NCBI GenBank assembly: GCA_034440635.1
Contig: JAOTON010001264.1
Span: forward strand, 1-64,000
Length of the DNA: 64,000 nt
Source of the DNA: Lepas anatifera
Lineage: Eukaryota > Arthropoda > Thecostraca > Lepadidae
Direction of reading: 5' to 3'
In this document: piece after piece, positions 1 to 15,800 of the stretch
Layout: every line of letters starts with the position of its first letter
Position numbering within the stretch: position 1 is the first letter of the stretch
The notes under the pieces: model-generated
What the model was told of the DNA's origin: nothing
What the model saw: only the letters and a program-made list of their open reading frames with translations
Database searches by the model: none
Translations under genes and position numbers: made by a program

Positions 1-3000
1 AGAGAGACACAGAGAGACACAGAGAGAGACACAGAGAGACACAGAGAGACACAGAGAGAGACAGAGAGACACAGAGAGACACAGAGAGACACAGAGAGAG
101 CACAGAGAGACACAGAGAGACACAGAGAGAGACACAGAGAGACACAGAGAGACACAGAGAGACACAGAGAGACACAGAGAGACACAGAGAGACACACAGA
201 GAGACACAGAGAGACACAGAGAGAGACACAGAGAGACACAGAGAGACACAGAGAGACACAGACAGAGAGAGACACAGAGAGACACAGAGAGACACAGAGA
301 GACACAGAGAGACACAGAGAGAGAGACACAGAGACACAGAGAGACACAGAGAGACACAGAGAGACACACAGAGAGACACACAGAGAGACACAGAGAGAGA
401 GACAGAGACAGAGAGACACAGAGAGACACAGAGAGACACAGAGAGACACAGAGAGAGACACAGAGAGACACAGAGAGACACAGAGAGACACACAGAGAGA
501 CACAGAGAGACACAGAGAGACACAGAGAGACACAGAGAGACACAGAGAGACACAGAGAGACACAGAGAGAGACACAGAGACACAGAGAGACACAGAGAGA
601 GACACAGAGAGACAGAGAGAGACACAGAGAGACACAGAGAGACACAGAGAGACACAGAGAGACACAGAGAGACACAGAGAGAGACACAGAGAGACACAGA
701 GAGACACAGAGAGACACAGAGAGACACAGAGAGACACAGAGAGACACACAGAGAGACAGAGAGACACAGAGAGACACAGAGAGACACAGAGAGACACACA
801 GAGAGACACAGAGAGACACAGAGAGAGACACAGAGAGAGACACAGAGAGACACAGAGAGACACAGAGAGACACAGAGAGACACAGAGAGACACAGAGAGA
901 CACAGAGAGACACAGAGAGACACAGAGAGACACAGAGAGACACAGAGAGACACAGAGACACAGAGAGACACAGAGAGACACAGAGAGAGACACAGAGAGA
1001 CACAGAGAGACACACAGAGAGACACACAGAGAGACACAGAGAGACACAGAGAGACAGAGAGACACAGAGAGAGACACAGAGAGACACAGAGAGACACAGA
1101 GAGACACAGAGAGAGACACAGAGACACAGAGAGAGACACAGAGAGACACAGAGAGACACAGAGAGACACAGAGAGACACACAGAGAGACACAGAGAGACA
1201 CAGAGAGACACACAGAGAGACACAGAGAGACAGAGAGACAGAGAGACACAGAGAGACACACAGAGAGACACAGAGAGACACAGAGAGACACAGAGAGACA
1301 CAGAGAGACACAGAGAGACACAGAGAGACACAGAGAGACACAGAGAGACACAGACACAGAGAGAGACAGAGAGACACAGAGAGAGACACAGAGAGACAGA
1401 GAGAGACACAGAGAGACACAGAGAGACACAGAGAGACACAGAGAGACACAGAGAGACAGAGAGACACAGAGAGACACAGAGAGACACAGAGAGACAGAGA
1501 GAGAGAGAGACACAGAGAGACAGAGAGAGACACAGAGAGACACAGAGAGACAGAGAGACACAGAGAGAGACACAGAGAGAGACACAGAGACACAGAGACA
1601 CAGAGAGACACAGAGAGAGACAGAGAGACACACAGAGAGACACAGAGAGACACAGAGAGACACAGAGAGACACACAGAGAGACAGAGAGAGACACAGAGA
1701 GACACAGAGAGACACAGAGACACAGAGAGACACAGAGAGACACAGAGAGACACAGAGAGACACAGAGAGACACAGAGAGACACAGAGAGACAGAGAGAGA
1801 CAGAGAGACACAGAGACACAGAGAGACACAGAGAGAGACACAGAGAGACACAGAGAGACACAGAGAGACACAGAGAGACACAGAGAGACACAGAGAGACA
1901 CAGAGAGACACAGAGAGACACAGAGAGACACAGAGAGAGACAGAGAGAGACACAGAGAGACACAGAGAGACACACAGAGAGACACAGAGAGACACAGAGA
2001 GACACAGAGAGAGACACAGAGAGAGACACAGAGAGAGAGACACAGAGAGACACAGAGAGACACAGAGAGAGACAGAGAGAGACACAGAGAGAGACACAGA
2101 GAGACACAGAGAGACACAGAGAGAGACACAGAGAGACACAGAGAGACACAGAGAGACACAGAGAGACACAGAGAGACACAGAGAGACACAGAGAGACACA
2201 GAGAGAGACAGAGAGACACAGAGAGAGACACAGAGAGACACACAGAGAGACACAGAGAGACACAGAGAGACACAGAGAGACACAGAGAGAGACAGAGAGA
2301 GACAGAGAGAGAGACACAGAGAGACACAGAGAGACACAGAGAGACACAGAGAGACACAGAGAGACACAGAGAGACACACAGAGAGACACAGAGAGAGAGA
2401 GAGACACAGAGAGACACAGAGAGACACAGAGAGACACAGAGAGACACAGAGAGAGACACAGAGAGACACAGAGAGACACAGAGAGAGACACAGAGAGACA
2501 CAGAGAGACACAGAGAGAGACAGAGAGAGACAGAGAGAGACACAGAGAGACAGAGAGACACAGAGAGAGACACAGAGAGACACAGAGAGAGACAGAGAGA
2601 CAGAGAGACACAGAGAGACACAGAGAGACACAGAGAGACACAGAGAGACAGAGAGAGACAGAGAGAGACACAGAGAGACACAGAGAGACAGAGAGAGACA
2701 CAGAGAGAGAGAGAGACACAGAGAGACACAGAGAGAGAGAGAGACAGAGAGAGAGAGAGACACAGAGAGACACAGAGAGAGACACAGAGAGAGACAGAGA
2801 GAGACAGAGAGAGACAGAGAGAGAGAGACACAGAGAGAGACACAGAGAGACACAGAGAGAGAGACACAGAGAGAGAGAGAGACACAGAGAGACACAGAGA
2901 GAGACAGAGAGAGACACAGAGAGACACAGAGAGACACAGAGAGACACAGAGAGACACAGAGAGACACAGAGAGACACAGAGAGACACAGAGAGAGACACA

Positions 3001-6000
3001 GAGAGACACAGAGAGACACAGAGAGAGACACAGAGAGACACAGAGAGACACAGAGAGACACAGAGAGACACAGAGAGACACAGAGAGACACAGAGAGACA
3101 CAGAGAGAGACAGAGAGACACAGAGAGACACACAGAGAGACACAGAGAGACACAGAGAGACACAGAGAGACACAGAGAGAGACACAGAGAGACACAGAGA
3201 GACACACAGAGACACACAGAGAGACACAGAGAGACACAGAGAGACACAGAGAGACACAGAGAGACAGCAGAGAGACACAGAGAGACACAGAGAGACACAG
3301 AGAGACACAGAGAGACAGAGAGACACACAGAGAGACACAGAGAGACACAGAGAGACACAGAGAGACACAGAGAGACACAGAGAGACACAGAGAGACACAG
3401 AGAGACACAGAGAGACACACAGAGAGACACAGAGAGACACAGAGAGACAGAGAGACACAGAGAGACACAGAGACACAGAGACACAGAGAGACACAGAGAG
3501 ACACAGAGAGAGACAGAGAGACACAGAGAGACACAGAGAGACACAGAGAGACACAGAGAGAGACACAGAGAGACACAGAGAGACACAGAGAGACACAGAG
3601 AGACACAGAGAGACACACAGAGAGAGACACAGAGAGACACAGAGAGACACAGAGAGACACAGAGAGACACAGAGAGAGACAGAGAGACACAGAGAGACAC
3701 AGACACACAGAGAGACACAGAGAGACACAGAGAGACACAGAGAGACACAGAGAGAGACAGAGAGACACAGAGAGACACAGAGAGAGACACAGAGAGACAC
3801 AGAGAGACACAGAGAGACAGAGAGAGACAGAGAGAGACACAGAGACACAGAGAGACACAGAGAGACACAGAGAGACACAGAGAGACACAGAGAGACACAG
3901 AGAGACACACAGAGACACACAGAGACACACAGAGAGAGACACAGAGAGACACAGAGAGACACAGAGAGAGACACAGAGAGACACAGAGAGACACAGAGAG
4001 ACACAGAGAGACACAGAGAGACACAGAGAGACACAGAGAGACACAGAGAGACAGAGAGACACAGAGAGACACAGAGAGACACAGAGAGACACACAGAGAG
4101 ACACAGAGAGACACACAGAGAGACACAGACACAGAGAGAGACACAGAGAGACACAGAGAGACACAGAGACACAGAGAGAGACACAGAGAGACACAGAGAG
4201 AGACACAGAGAGACACAGAGAGACACAGAGAGACACAGAGAGACACAGAGAGAGACAGAGAGACACAGAGACACAGAGAGACACAGAGAGACACAGAGAG
4301 ACACAGAGAGACACAGAGAGACACAGAGAGACACAGAGACACAGAGAGACACAGAGAGACACAGAGAGACACAGAGAGACACAGAGAGACACAGAGAGAC
4401 AGAGAGAGACACAGAGAGACACAGAGAGACACAGAGAGACACAGAGAGAGACAGAGAGAGACAGAGAGAGACACAGAGAGACACAGAGAGACACAGAGAG
4501 ACACAGAGAGAGACAGAGAGACACAGAGAGACACAGAGAGACACAGAGAGACACACAGAGACACACAGAGAGACACAGAGAGACAGAGAGAGACACAGAG
4601 AGACACAGAGAGACACAGAGAGACACAGAGAGACACAGAGAGACACAGAGAGACACAGAGAGACACACAGAGACACAGAGAGACACAGAGAGACACAGAG
4701 AGACACAGAGACACAGAGAGACACAGAGAGACACAGAGAGACACAGAGAGACACACAGAGAGACACAGAGAGACACAGAGAGACACAGAGAGACAGAGAG
4801 ACACAGAGAGACACAGAGAGACACAGACACAGAGAGACACAGAGAGAGACACAGAGAGACACAGAGAGACACAGAGAGACACAGAGAGACACAGAGAGAG
4901 AGAGACAGAGAGAGACACAGAGAGACACAGAGAGAGACACAGAGAGACACAGAGAGACACAGAGAGACACAGAGAGACACAGAGAGACACAGAGAGACAC
5001 AGAGAGACACAGAGAGAGACAGAGAGAGACACAGAGAGACAGAGAGACACAGAGAGACACAGAGAGAGACAGAGAGAGACAGAGAGAGACACAGAGAGAC
5101 ACAGAGAGACACAGAGAGACACAGAGAGACACAGAGAGACACAGAGAGACACAGAGAGACACAGAGAGACACAGAGAGAGACAGAGAGAGACACAGAGAG
5201 ACACAGAGAGACACAGAGAGACACAGAGAGACACAGAGACACAGAGAGAGACACAGAGAGACACAGAGAGACACAGAGACACAGAGAGAGACAGACACAG
5301 AGAGACACAGAGACACAGAGACACAGAGACAGAGAGACACAGAGAGACACAGAGAGACACAGAGAGACACAGAGAGAGACAGAGAGAGACACAGAGAGAC
5401 ACAGAGAGACACAGAGAGACACAGAGAGACACAGAGAGACACAGAGAGACACAGAGAGACACAGAGAGAGACAGAGAGAGACACAGAGAGACACAGAGAG
5501 ACACAGAGAGACACAGAGAGACACAGAGAGACACAGAGAGACACAGAGAGACAGAGAGAGACAGAGAGAGACAGAGAGAGACACAGAGAGACACAGAGAG
5601 ACACAGAGAGACACAGAGAGACACAGAGAGACACAGAGAGACACAGAGAGACACAGAGAGACAGAGAGAGACAGAGAGAGACACAGAGAGACACAGAGAG
5701 ACACAGAGAGACACAGAGAGACACAGAGAGACACAGAGAGACAGAGAGACAGAGAGAGACACAGAGACACAGAGAGACACAGAGAGACACAGAGAGACAC
5801 AGAGAGACACACAGAGAGAGACACAGAGACACAGAGAGACACAGAGAGACACAGAGAGACACAGAGAGACACAGAGAGACACAGAGAGACACAGAGAGAG
5901 ACAGAGAGACACAGAGAGACACAGAGAGACACAGAGAGACACAGAGAGACACAGAGAGAGACACAGAGAGACACAGAGAGACACAGAGACACAGAGAGAC

Positions 6001-6454
6001 ACAGAGAGACACAGAGAGAGACACAGAGAGAGAGACACAGAGAGAGACAGAGAGACACAGAGAGACACAGAGAGACACAGAGAGACACAGAGAGAGACAC
6101 AGAGAGACACAGAGAGACACAGAGAGACACAGACACAGAGAGAGACACAGAGAGAGACACAGAGAGAGACACAGAGAGACAGAGAGAGACACAGAGAGAC
6201 ACAGAGAGACACAGAGAGACACAGAGAGAGACACAGAGAGACACAGAGAGACACAGAGAGACACAGAGAGACACAGAGAGAGACAGAGAGAGACAGAGAG
6301 AGACAGAGAGAGACAGAGAGAGACAGAGAGAGACACAGAGAGACACAGAGAGACACAGAGAGAGACAGAGAGAGAGAGAGAGAGACAGAGAGAGACAGAG
6401 AGAGACACAGAGAGAGAGAGAGAGAGAGAGACACAGAGAGACACAGAGAGACAC

Positions 6455-6487
<33 letters not shown>

Positions 6488-6766
6488 GACAGAGAGAGAC
6501 ACAGAGAGACACAGAGAGAGACAGAGAGAGACACAGAGAGACACAGAGAGACACAGAGAGACAGAGAGAGACACAGAGAGACACAGAGAGACACAGAGAG
6601 ACACAGAGAGACACAGAGAGAGAGAGACAGAGAGAGACACAGAGAGACACAGAGAGAGACAGAGAGAGACAGAGAGAGACAGAGAGAGACACAGAGAGAC
6701 ACAGAGAGAGACAGAGAGAGACACAGAGAGAGACACAGAGAGACACAGAGAGACACAGAGAGAGAC

Positions 6767-6855
<89 letters not shown>

Positions 6856-9682
6856 GACACAGAGAGACACAGAGAGAGACACAGAGAGAGACAGAGAGAC
6901 ACAGAGAGACACAGAGAGACACAGAGAGACACAGAGAGACACAGAGAGAGACAGAGAGAGACACAGAGAGACACAGAGAGACACACAGAGAGACACAGAG
7001 AGACACAGAGAGACACAGAGAGACACAGAGAGACACAGAGAGACAGAGAGAGACACAGAGAGAGACAGAGAGACACAGAGAGACACAGAGAGACACAGAG
7101 AGACACACAGAGAGACACAGAGAGACACAGAGAGACACAGAGAGACACAGAGAGACACAGAGACACAGAGAGACACAGAGAGACACAGAGAGACACAGAG
7201 AGACACAGAGAGACACACAGAGAGACACAGAGAGACACAGAGAGACACAGAGAGACACAGAGAGAGACAGAGAGACACAGAGAGACACACAGAGACACAC
7301 AGAGAGACACAGAGAGACACAGAGAGACACAGAGAGACACAGAGAGACACAGAGAGAGACACAGAGAGACACAGAGAGACACAGAGAGACACACAGAGAG
7401 ACAGAGAGAGACACAGAGAGACACAGAGAGACACAGAGAGAGACAGAGAGAGACACAGAGAGACACAGAGAGACACAGAGAGACACAGAGAGACACAGAG
7501 AGAGACACAGAGAGACACAGAGAGACACAGAGAGACACAGAGAGACACAGAGAGAGACACAGAGAGACACAGAGAGACAGAGAGAGACACAGAGAGACAG
7601 AGAGACACAGAGAGACACAGAGAGACACAGAGAGACACAGAGAGAGACACAGAGAGAGACACAGAGAGACACAGAGACACAGAGAGACACAGAGAGACAC
7701 AGAGAGAGACAGAGAGACACACAGAGAGACACAGAGAGACACAGAGAGACACAGAGAGACACAGAGAGACAGAGAGAGACACAGAGAGACACAGAGACAC
7801 AGAGAGAGACACAGAGAGACACAGAGAGACACAGAGAGACAGAGAGAGACACAGAGAGACAGAGAGAGACACAGAGAGACACAGAGAGACACAGAGAGAC
7901 ACACAGAGAGACACAGAGAGAGACACAGAGAGACACAGAGAGACACACAGAGAGAGACACAGAGACACAGAGAGACACAGAGAGAGACAGAGAGAGACAC
8001 AGAGAGACAGAGACACAGAGAGACACAGAGAGACACAGAGAGACACAGAGAGACACAGAGAGACACAGAGAGAGACACAGAGAGACACAGAGAGACACAG
8101 AGAGAGACACAGAGAGAGACACAGAGAGACACAGAGAGAGACACAGAGAGACACAGAGAGACACAGAGAGACACAGAGAGACACAGAGAGAGACACAGAG
8201 AGACACAGAGAGACACAGAGAGACACACAGAGAGACACAGAGACACAGAGAGACACAGAGAGACACAGAGAGACACAGAGAGACAGAGAGACACAGAGAG
8301 ACACAGAGAGAGACACAGAGAGACACAGAGAGACACAGAGAGACACAGAGACACACAGAGAGACACAGAGAGAGACAGAGAGAGACACAGAGAGACACAG
8401 AGAGACACAGAGAGACACAGAGAGAGACACAGAGAGACACAGAGAGACACAGAGAGAGAGACACAGAGAGACACAGAGAGACACAGAGAGAGACACAGAG
8501 AGACACAGAGAGACACAGAGAGACACAGAGAGACACAGAGAGAGACAGAGAGACACAGAGAGACACACAGAGAGACACAGAGAGACACAGAGAGAGACAC
8601 AGAGAGACACAGAGAGAGACACAGAGAGACACAGAGAGACACAGAGAGAGACAGAGAGACACAGAGAGACACAGAGAGAGACACAGAGAGACACACAGAG
8701 AGACACAGAGAGACACAGAGAGACACAGAGAGACACAGAGAGACACAGAGAGACACAGAGAGAGACACAGAGAGACACAGAGAGACACAGAGAGACAGAG
8801 AGACACAGAGAGAGACAGAGAGAGACAGAGAGACACAGAGAGACACAGAGAGACACAGAGAGACACAGAGAGACACAGAGAGACACACAGAGACACACAG
8901 AGAGACACAGAGAGACACAGAGAGACACAGAGAGACACACAGAGAGACACAGAGAGACACAGAGAGACACAGAGAGACACACAGAGAGACACAGAGAGAC
9001 ACAGAGAGACAGAGAGACACAGAGAGACACACAGAGACACACAGAGACACAGAGAGACACAGAGAGACACAGAGAGACACAGAGAGACACAGAGAGAGAC
9101 ACAGAGAGACACAGAGAGACACAGAGAGACACAGAGAGACACAGAGAGACACAGAGAGACACACAGAGAGACACAGAGAGACACAGAGAGACACAGAGAG
9201 ACACAGAGAGACACAGAGAGACACAGAGACACAGAGACACAGAGAGACACAGAGAGACACAGAGAGAGACAGAGAGACACAGAGAGACACAGAGAGACAC
9301 AGAGAGACACAGAGAGACACAGAGAGAGACAGCACAGAGAGACACAGAGAGACACAGAGAGACACAGAGAGAGACAGAGAGACACAGAGAGACACAGAGA
9401 GAGACACAGAGAGACACAGAGAGAGACACAGAGAGAGACACAGAGAGACACAGAGAGACACAGAGAGACACAGAGAGACACAGAGAGAGACAGAGAGACA
9501 CAGAGAGACACAGAGACACAGAGAGACACAGAGAGACACAGAGACACAGAGAGACACAGAGAGAGACAGAGAGACACAGAGAGACACAGAGAGACACAGA
9601 GAGACACAGAGAGACACAGAGAGACAGAGAGAGACAGAGAGAGACACAGAGACACAGAGAGACACAGAGAGACACAGAGAGA
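1..9682. repeat. AG/AC satellite, left part (10-bp unit)
   Basis: Continuous satellite with the basic unit AGAGAGACAC. Units of 8 or 12 bp are interspersed, made by gain or loss of one AG or AC dinucleotide. The + strand has no T in this stretch. The dinucleotide register slips by one base in only a few places, near 100, 3266 and 9330. Long open frames on both strands arise only because AG/AC dinucleotides and their complements cannot form a stop codon. It runs off the left edge of the window. Confidence 0.97.
6777..6847. repeat. Pure (AG)n tract inside the satellite
   Basis: About 71 bp of uninterrupted AG, bounded by C at 6776 and 6848. It is the longest C-free run in the left half of the satellite. 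Shorter AG-rich patches lie nearby at about 6360-6480. Confidence 0.9.
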
Positions 9683-9808
9683 CTCTACAGAGACACTCTA
9701 CAGAGAGACACAGAGACACTCTACAGAGACACTCTACAGAGAGACACAGAGACACTCTACAGAGAGACACAGAGACACTCTACAGAGAGACACAGAGAGA
9801 CTCTACAG
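9683..9808. repeat. T-bearing CTCTACAG island in the satellite
   Basis: Seven copies of CTCTACAG start at 9683, 9696, 9719, 9732, 9755, 9778 and 9801, with spacings of 13, 23, 13, 23, 23 and 23 bp. The difference between the two spacings is one 10-bp satellite unit, so a mutated unit has been amplified in a small higher-order pattern. These copies contain 14 of the 16 T bases I could find in the 18-kb satellite. They put TAG on the minus strand, which ends the open frames there. Confidence 0.92.
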
Positions 9809-12800
9809 AGAGACACAGAGAGACACAGAGAGACACAGAGAGACACAGAGAGACACAGAGACAGAGAGACAGAGAGACACACAGAGACACACAGAGAGAC
9901 ACAGAGAGACACACAGAGAGACACAGAGAGACACAGAGAGAGACACAGAGAGACACAGAGAGACACAGAGAGACACAGAGAGACACAGAGAGACACAGAG
10001 AGACACAGAGAGACACAGAGAGACACAGAGAGACAGAGAGACACAGAGAGACACAGAGAGACACAGAGAGACACAGAGAGAGACAGAGAGAGACAGAGAG
10101 AGACACAGAGAGACACAGAGAGACACAGAGAGACACAGAGAGAGACAGAGAGACACAGAGAGACACAGAGAGACACAGAGAGACACAGAGAGACACAGAG
10201 AGAGACACAGAGAGACACAGAGAGAGACAGAGAGAGAGACACAGAGAGACACAGAGAGACACAGAGAGACACAGAGAGACACAGAGAGACAGAGAGACAC
10301 ACAGAGACACAGAGAGACACAGAGAGACACAGAGAGACACAGAGAGACACAGAGAGACACAGAGAGACACAGAGAGACACAGAGAGACACACAGAGAGAC
10401 ACAGAGAGACACAGAGAGACACAGAGAGAGACAGAGAGACACAGAGAGACACAGAGAGACACAGAGACACAGAGAGACACAGAGAGAGACACAGAGAGAC
10501 ACAGAGAGACACAGAGAGACACAGAGAGACACAGAGAGACACAGAGAGACACAGAGAGAGACAGAGAGACACAGAGAGACACAGAGAGACACAGAGAGAC
10601 ACAGAGAGACACAGAGAGACACAGAGAGACACAGAGAGAGACAGAGAGACACAGAGAGACACAGAGACACAGAGAGACACAGAGAGAGACACAGAGAGAG
10701 ACAGAGAGAGACACAGAGAGACACAGAGAGACACAGAGAGACACAGAGAGACACAGAGAGACACAGAGAGACACAGAGAGACACAGAGAGACACAGAGAG
10801 AGACAGAGAGAGACACAGAGAGACACAGAGAGACACAGAGAGACACAGAGAGACACAGAGAGAGAGAGACACAGAGAGACACAGAGAGACACAGAGACAC
10901 AGAGAGAGACAGAGAGACACAGAGAGACACAGAGACACAGAGACACAGAGACAGAGAGACACAGAGAGACACAGAGAGACACAGAGAGACACAGAGAGAC
11001 AGAGAGACACAGAGAGACACAGAGAGACACAGAGAGACACAGAGAGACACAGAGAGACACACAGAGAGACACAGAGACACAGAGAGAGACAGAGAGACAC
11101 AGAGAGACACAGAGAGACACAGAGAGACACAGAGAGACACAGAGAGACACAGAGAGACACAGAGAGACACAGAGAGACAGACACAGAGAGAGACACAGAG
11201 AGACACAGAGAGACACAGAGAGACACAGAGAGATGAGAGACACAGAGAGACACAGAGAGACACAGAGAGACAGAGAGAGACAGAGAGAGACACAGAGAGA
11301 CACAGAGAGACACAGAGAGACACAGAGAGACACAGAGAGACACAGAGAGAGAGACAGAGAGAGACACAGAGAGACACAGAGAGACACAGAGAGACACAGA
11401 GAGACACAGAGAGACACAGAGAGAGACACAGAGAGACACAGAGAGACACAGAGACACAGAGAGACACAGAGAGACACAGAGAGACAGAGAGACACAGAGA
11501 GACACAGAGAGACAGAGAGAGACACAGAGAGACACAGAGAGACACAGAGAGACACAGAGAGACACACAGAGAGACACAGAGAGAGACACAGAGAGACACA
11601 GAGAGACACAGAGAGACACAGAGAGACACAGAGAGAGACACAGAGAGAGACACAGAGAGAGACAGAGAGACACAGAGAGACACAGAGAGACACAGAGAGA
11701 CACAGAGAGAGACACAGAGAGACACAGAGAGACACAGAGAGACACAGACACAGAGAGACACAGAGAGACACAGAGAGACACAGAGAGACAGAGAGAGACA
11801 CAGAGAGACACAGAGAGACACAGAGAGACACAGAGAGACACAGAGAGACACAGAGAGACACAGAGAGACACAGAGAGACACAGAGAGAGACACAGAGAGA
11901 CACAGAGAGAGACACAGAGAGACACAGAGAGACACAGAGAGACACAGAGAGACACAGAGAGACACAGAGAGAGACAGAGAGACACAGAGAGACACACAGA
12001 GAGACACAGAGAGACACAGAGAGACACAGAGAGACACAGAGAGACACAGAGAGACAGAGAGAGACAGAGAGACACAGAGAGACACAGAGAGACAGAGAGA
12101 GACACAGAGACACAGAGAGACACAGAGAGACACAGAGAGACACAGAGAGAGACACAGAGAGAGACAGAGAGAGACACAGAGAGACACAGAGAGACACAGA
12201 GAGACACAGAGAGACACAGAGAGACACAGAGAGACACAGAGAGAGACACAGAGAGAGACACAGAGAGAGACACAGAGAGACACAGAGAGACACACAGAGA
12301 GACACAGAGAGACACAGAGAGACACAGAGAGACACAGAGAGAGACACAGAGACACAGAGAGACACAGAGAGACACAGAGAGACAGAGAGAGACACAGAGA
12401 GACACACACAGAGAGACACAGAGAGACACAGAGAGACACACAGAGAGACACAGAGAGAGACAGAGAGACACAGAGAGACACAGAGAGACACAGAGAGACA
12501 CAGAGAGACACAGAGAGACACAGAGAGACACAGAGAGACACAGAGAGAGACACAGAGAGACACAGAGAGACACAGAGACACAGAGAGACACAGAGAGACA
12601 CAGAGAGAGACAGAGAGACAGAGAGACACAGAGAGACACAGAGAGACACAGAGAGACACAGAGAGACACAGAGAGACACAGAGAGACACAGAGAGACACA
12701 GAGAGACACAGAGAGACACAGAGAGACAGAGAGAGACAGAGAGAGACACAGAGAGACACAGAGAGACACAGAGAGACACAGAGAGACACAGAGAGACACA

Positions 12801-15800
12801 GAGAGACACAGAGAGACACAGAGAGACACAGAGAGACACAGAGAGACAGAGAGAGACACAGAGAGACAGAGAGACACAGAGAGACACACAGAGAGACACA
12901 GAGAGACACACAGAGAGACACAGAGAGAGACACAGAGAGACACAGAGAGACACAGAGAGACACAGAGACACAGAGAGACACAGAGAGACACAGAGAGACA
13001 CAGAGAGACACAGAGAGACACAGAGAGACACAGAGAGACACACAGAGAGACACAGAGAGACACAGAGAGACAGAGAGACACAGAGAGACACACAGAGAGA
13101 CACAGAGAGACACAGAGAGACACAGAGAGACACAGAGAGACACAGAGACACAGAGAGACACAGAGAGACACAGAGAGAGACAGAGAGACACAGAGAGACA
13201 CACAGAGAGACACAGAGAGACACACAGAGAGACACAGAGAGAGACACAGAGAGACACAGAGAGACACAGAGAGACACAGAGACACAGAGAGACACAGAGA
13301 GACACAGAGAGACACAGAGAGACACAGAGAGACACACAGAGAGACACAGAGAGACACAGAGAGACACACAGAGAGACACAGAGAGAGACAGAGAGACACA
13401 GAGAGACACACAGAGACACACAGAGAGAGACACAGAGAGACACAGAGAGACACAGAGAGACAGAGACACAGAGAGAGACACAGAGAGACACAGAGAGACA
13501 CAGAGAGACACAGACACAGAGAGAGAGACACAGAGAGACACAGAGAGACACAGAGAGACAGAGAGAGACACAGAGAGACACAGAGAGACACAGAGAGACA
13601 CAGAGAGACACAGAGAGACACAGAGAGACAGAGAGAGACAGAGAGAGACACAGAGAGACACAGAGAGACAGAGAGAGACACAGAGAGACAGAGAGAGACA
13701 CAGAGAGACACAGAGAGACACAGAGAGACACAGAGAGAGACACAGAGAGACACAGAGAGACACAGAGACACAGAGAGACACAGAGAGACACAGAGAGACA
13801 CAGAGAGACACAGAGAGAGACACAGAGAGACACACAGAGAGACACAGAGAGACACAGAGAGACAGAGAGAGACACAGAGAGACACAGAGACACAGAGAGA
13901 CACAGAGAGACACAGAGAGACACAGAGAGAGACAGAGAGAGACAGAGAGACACACAGAGAGACACACAGAGACACACAGAGAGACACAGAGAGACACAGA
14001 GAGACACAGAGAGACACAGAGAGAGACACAGAGAGACACAGAGAGACACAGAGAGACACAGACACAGAGAGAGACACAGAGAGAGACACAGAGAGAGACA
14101 CAGAGAGAGACAGAGAGAGACACAGAGAGCACAGAGAGACACAGAGAGACACAGAGAGACACAGAGAGAGACACAGAGAGACACAGAGAGACACAGAGAG
14201 ACAGAGAGACACAGAGAGACAGAGAGAGACAGAGAGAGACACAGAGAGAGAGACACAGAGAGACAGAGAGAGACACAGAGAGACACAGAGAGACAGAGAG
14301 ACACAGAGAGAGACACAGAGAGAGACACAGAGAGACACAGAGACACAGAGAGACACAGAGAGACACAGAGAGAGACAGAGAGACACAGAGAGACACAGAG
14401 AGACACAGAGAGACACAGAGAGACACACAGAGAGACAGAGAGAGACACAGAGAGACACAGAGAGACACAGAGAGACACAGAGAGACACAGAGAGACAGAG
14501 AGACACAGAGAGACACAGAGAGACACAGAGAGACACAGAGAGACACAGAGAGACACAGAGAGACAGAGAGACACAGAGAGACACAGAGAGACACAGAGAC
14601 ACAGAGAGACACAGAGAGACACAGAGAGACACAGAGAGACACAGAGAGAGACAGAGAGACAGAGACACAGAGAGACACAGAGAGACACAGAGAGACACAG
14701 AGAGAGACACAGAGAGACACAGAGAGACACAGACACAGAGAGAGACACAGAGAGACACAGAGAGACAGAGAGAGACACAGAGAGACACAGAGACAGAGAG
14801 AGACACAGAGAGACACAGAGAGACACAGAGAGAGACACAGAGACACAGAGAGACACAGAGAGACACAGAGAGACACAGAGAGACACAGAGAGAGACAGAG
14901 AGACACAGAGAGACACAGAGAGACACAGAGAGACACAGAGAGACACAGAGAGACACAGAGAGACACAGAGACACAGAGAGACACACAGAGAGACACAGAG
15001 AGACACACAGAGAGACACAGAGAGACACACAGAGAGACAGAGAGAGACACAGAGAGACACAGAGAGACACAGAGAGACAGAGAGAGACACAGAGAGACAC
15101 AGAGAGACACAGAGAGACACAGAGAGACAGAGAGACACAGAGAGACACAGAGAGACACAGAGAGACACAGAGAGACAGAGAGACACAGAGAGAGAGACAC
15201 AGAGAGACACAGAGAGACACAGAGAGACACAGAGAGACACAGAGAGAGACACAGAGAGACACAGAGAGACACAGAGAGACACAGAGAGACACAGAGAGAC
15301 ACACAGAGAGACACAGAGAGACACAGAGAGACAGAGAGAGAGAGACAGAGAGAGACACAGAGACAGAGAGAGACACAGAGAGACACACAGAGACACACAG
15401 AGACACAGAGAGACACAGAGAGACACACAGAGAGACACACAGAGAGACACAGAGAGACACAGAGAGACACAGAGAGACAGAGAGACACAGAGAGACACAG
15501 AGAGAGACAGAGAGAGACAGAGAGAGACAGAGACACAGAGAGACACAGAGAGACACAGAGAGACACAGAGAGAGACAGAGACAGAGAGAGAGAGACAGAG
15601 AGAGACACAGAGAGACACAGAGAGAGACACAGAGAGACACAGAGAGACACAGAGAGACACAGAGAGACACAGAGAGAGACACAGAGAGACACAGAGAGAC
15701 ACAGAGAGACACAGAGACACAGAGAGACACAGAGAGACACAGAGAGACACAGAGAGACACAGAGAGACAGAGAGAGACAGAGAGACACAGAGACACAGAG

